This document shows positions 23,952-23,994 of a DNA stretch of 23,994 nt, piece after piece; position 1 is the stretch's first letter; each line of letters begins with the position of its first letter. Origin of the DNA: a virus; IMG/VR virus record IMGVR_UViG_3300021957_000301, positions 1-23,994 of that record; one strand, written 5' to 3'. Position numbers and translations under genes: made by a program. The notes beneath the pieces were generated by a model. The model was not told where the DNA came from. It saw nothing but the letters and a program-made list of their open reading frames with translations, and did not search any database.

Positions 23952-23994
23952 TGTGTCTATCTCACAATGATTTATACACTCATTATCACACTAA
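23948..23994 (+). CDS. Partial -1 frame extension of the gp26-like protein, possible gp51-like part
   Basis: After slippage the protein would continue LVCLSHNDLYTHYHT, 15 codons without a stop before the edge. This resembles what I recall from gp51-like or fused assembly proteins of marine T4-like phages, which run SHD.L..YY.TNF with a Leu/Met-rich helix after it. It has no start codon or ribosome-binding site of its own near the junction, which favours expression only by frameshift. The rest lies outside the window, so the length and identity are open. Confidence 0.55.
23948..23994. repeat. 8-bp inverted repeat just after the frameshift heptamer
   Basis: TTAGTGTG at 23948-23955 and CACACTAA at 23987-23994 are perfect complements. 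They enclose a smaller inverted repeat, AATGA/TCATT (23966-23970 and 23980-23984). In the RNA this could fold as a stem with an inner hairpin downstream of the slippery site. The outer stem lacks the 5-9 nt spacer normal for a frameshift stimulator, so the meaning is uncertain. Confidence 0.4.

Noticed and set aside
23948-23994. 8-bp inverted repeat as a rho-independent terminator
   Set aside because: No T-run follows the right arm within the window, and the run of T precedes the left arm; the loop is long and the -1 reading frame passes through it.

Overview
This window is part of the late structural module of a T4-like myovirus, apparently a marine one. Its gene set, the many TAATG and ATGA start/stop overlaps, and the exact TATAAATA late-promoter boxes resemble T4-like phages of marine cyanobacteria and SAR11-type hosts. 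The base composition is moderately AT-rich. The host cannot be named from this sequence. Nothing here looks chromosomal: I see no tRNA, rRNA, integrase, IS element or CRISPR array.

Layout. From position 1 to 21520 everything is on the minus strand and reads leftwards, so the biological order runs from high to low coordinates. The first leftward unit starts near 21550. It encodes the tube-baseplate junction protein (gp48/54-like), wedge protein gp53, a gp27-like hub, a gp5-like OB-fold plus lysozyme spike protein, a protein with an amidase-like C-terminus, a beta-helix spike/tip protein, and a protein ending in an SGNH-hydrolase-like domain. A second unit (promoter at 13409-13416) carries gp25, gp6 and a 325-aa wedge-type protein. 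A third (promoter at 10115-10122) carries a fibre-like protein, a gp8-like wedge protein, a 1699-aa DUF4815-type protein, a 73-aa coiled-coil protein and a long repetitive tail fibre that runs off the left edge. From 21563 to the right edge the genes are on the plus strand: head-completion nuclease gp4, an unrecognised conserved protein, a tail-tube-fold protein, and a gp26-like tail/baseplate assembly protein.

How they fit together. The products build most of a contractile-tail baseplate: hub and puncturing tip (gp27, gp5, beta-helix), wedges (gp6, gp25, gp53, gp8), the collar on which the tube polymerises (gp48/54), and peripheral fibres. gp4 and the plus-strand tail proteins serve head completion and tail assembly.

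Most notable points. (1) The gp26-like gene ends in a phased T TTT TTT heptamer directly before its stop codon, and the -1 frame stays open to the window edge. This looks like a programmed frameshift producing an extended tail-assembly chaperone. (2) Two late promoters face each other inside the 42-bp gap between the leftward and rightward units, with predicted transcription starts about 6 bp apart. (3) A further late promoter would start transcription on the A of an ATG. (4) Two hub-region genes carry cell-wall-hydrolase-like folds (SGNH and amidase) that lack expected catalytic residues, while the gp5-like lysozyme looks intact.
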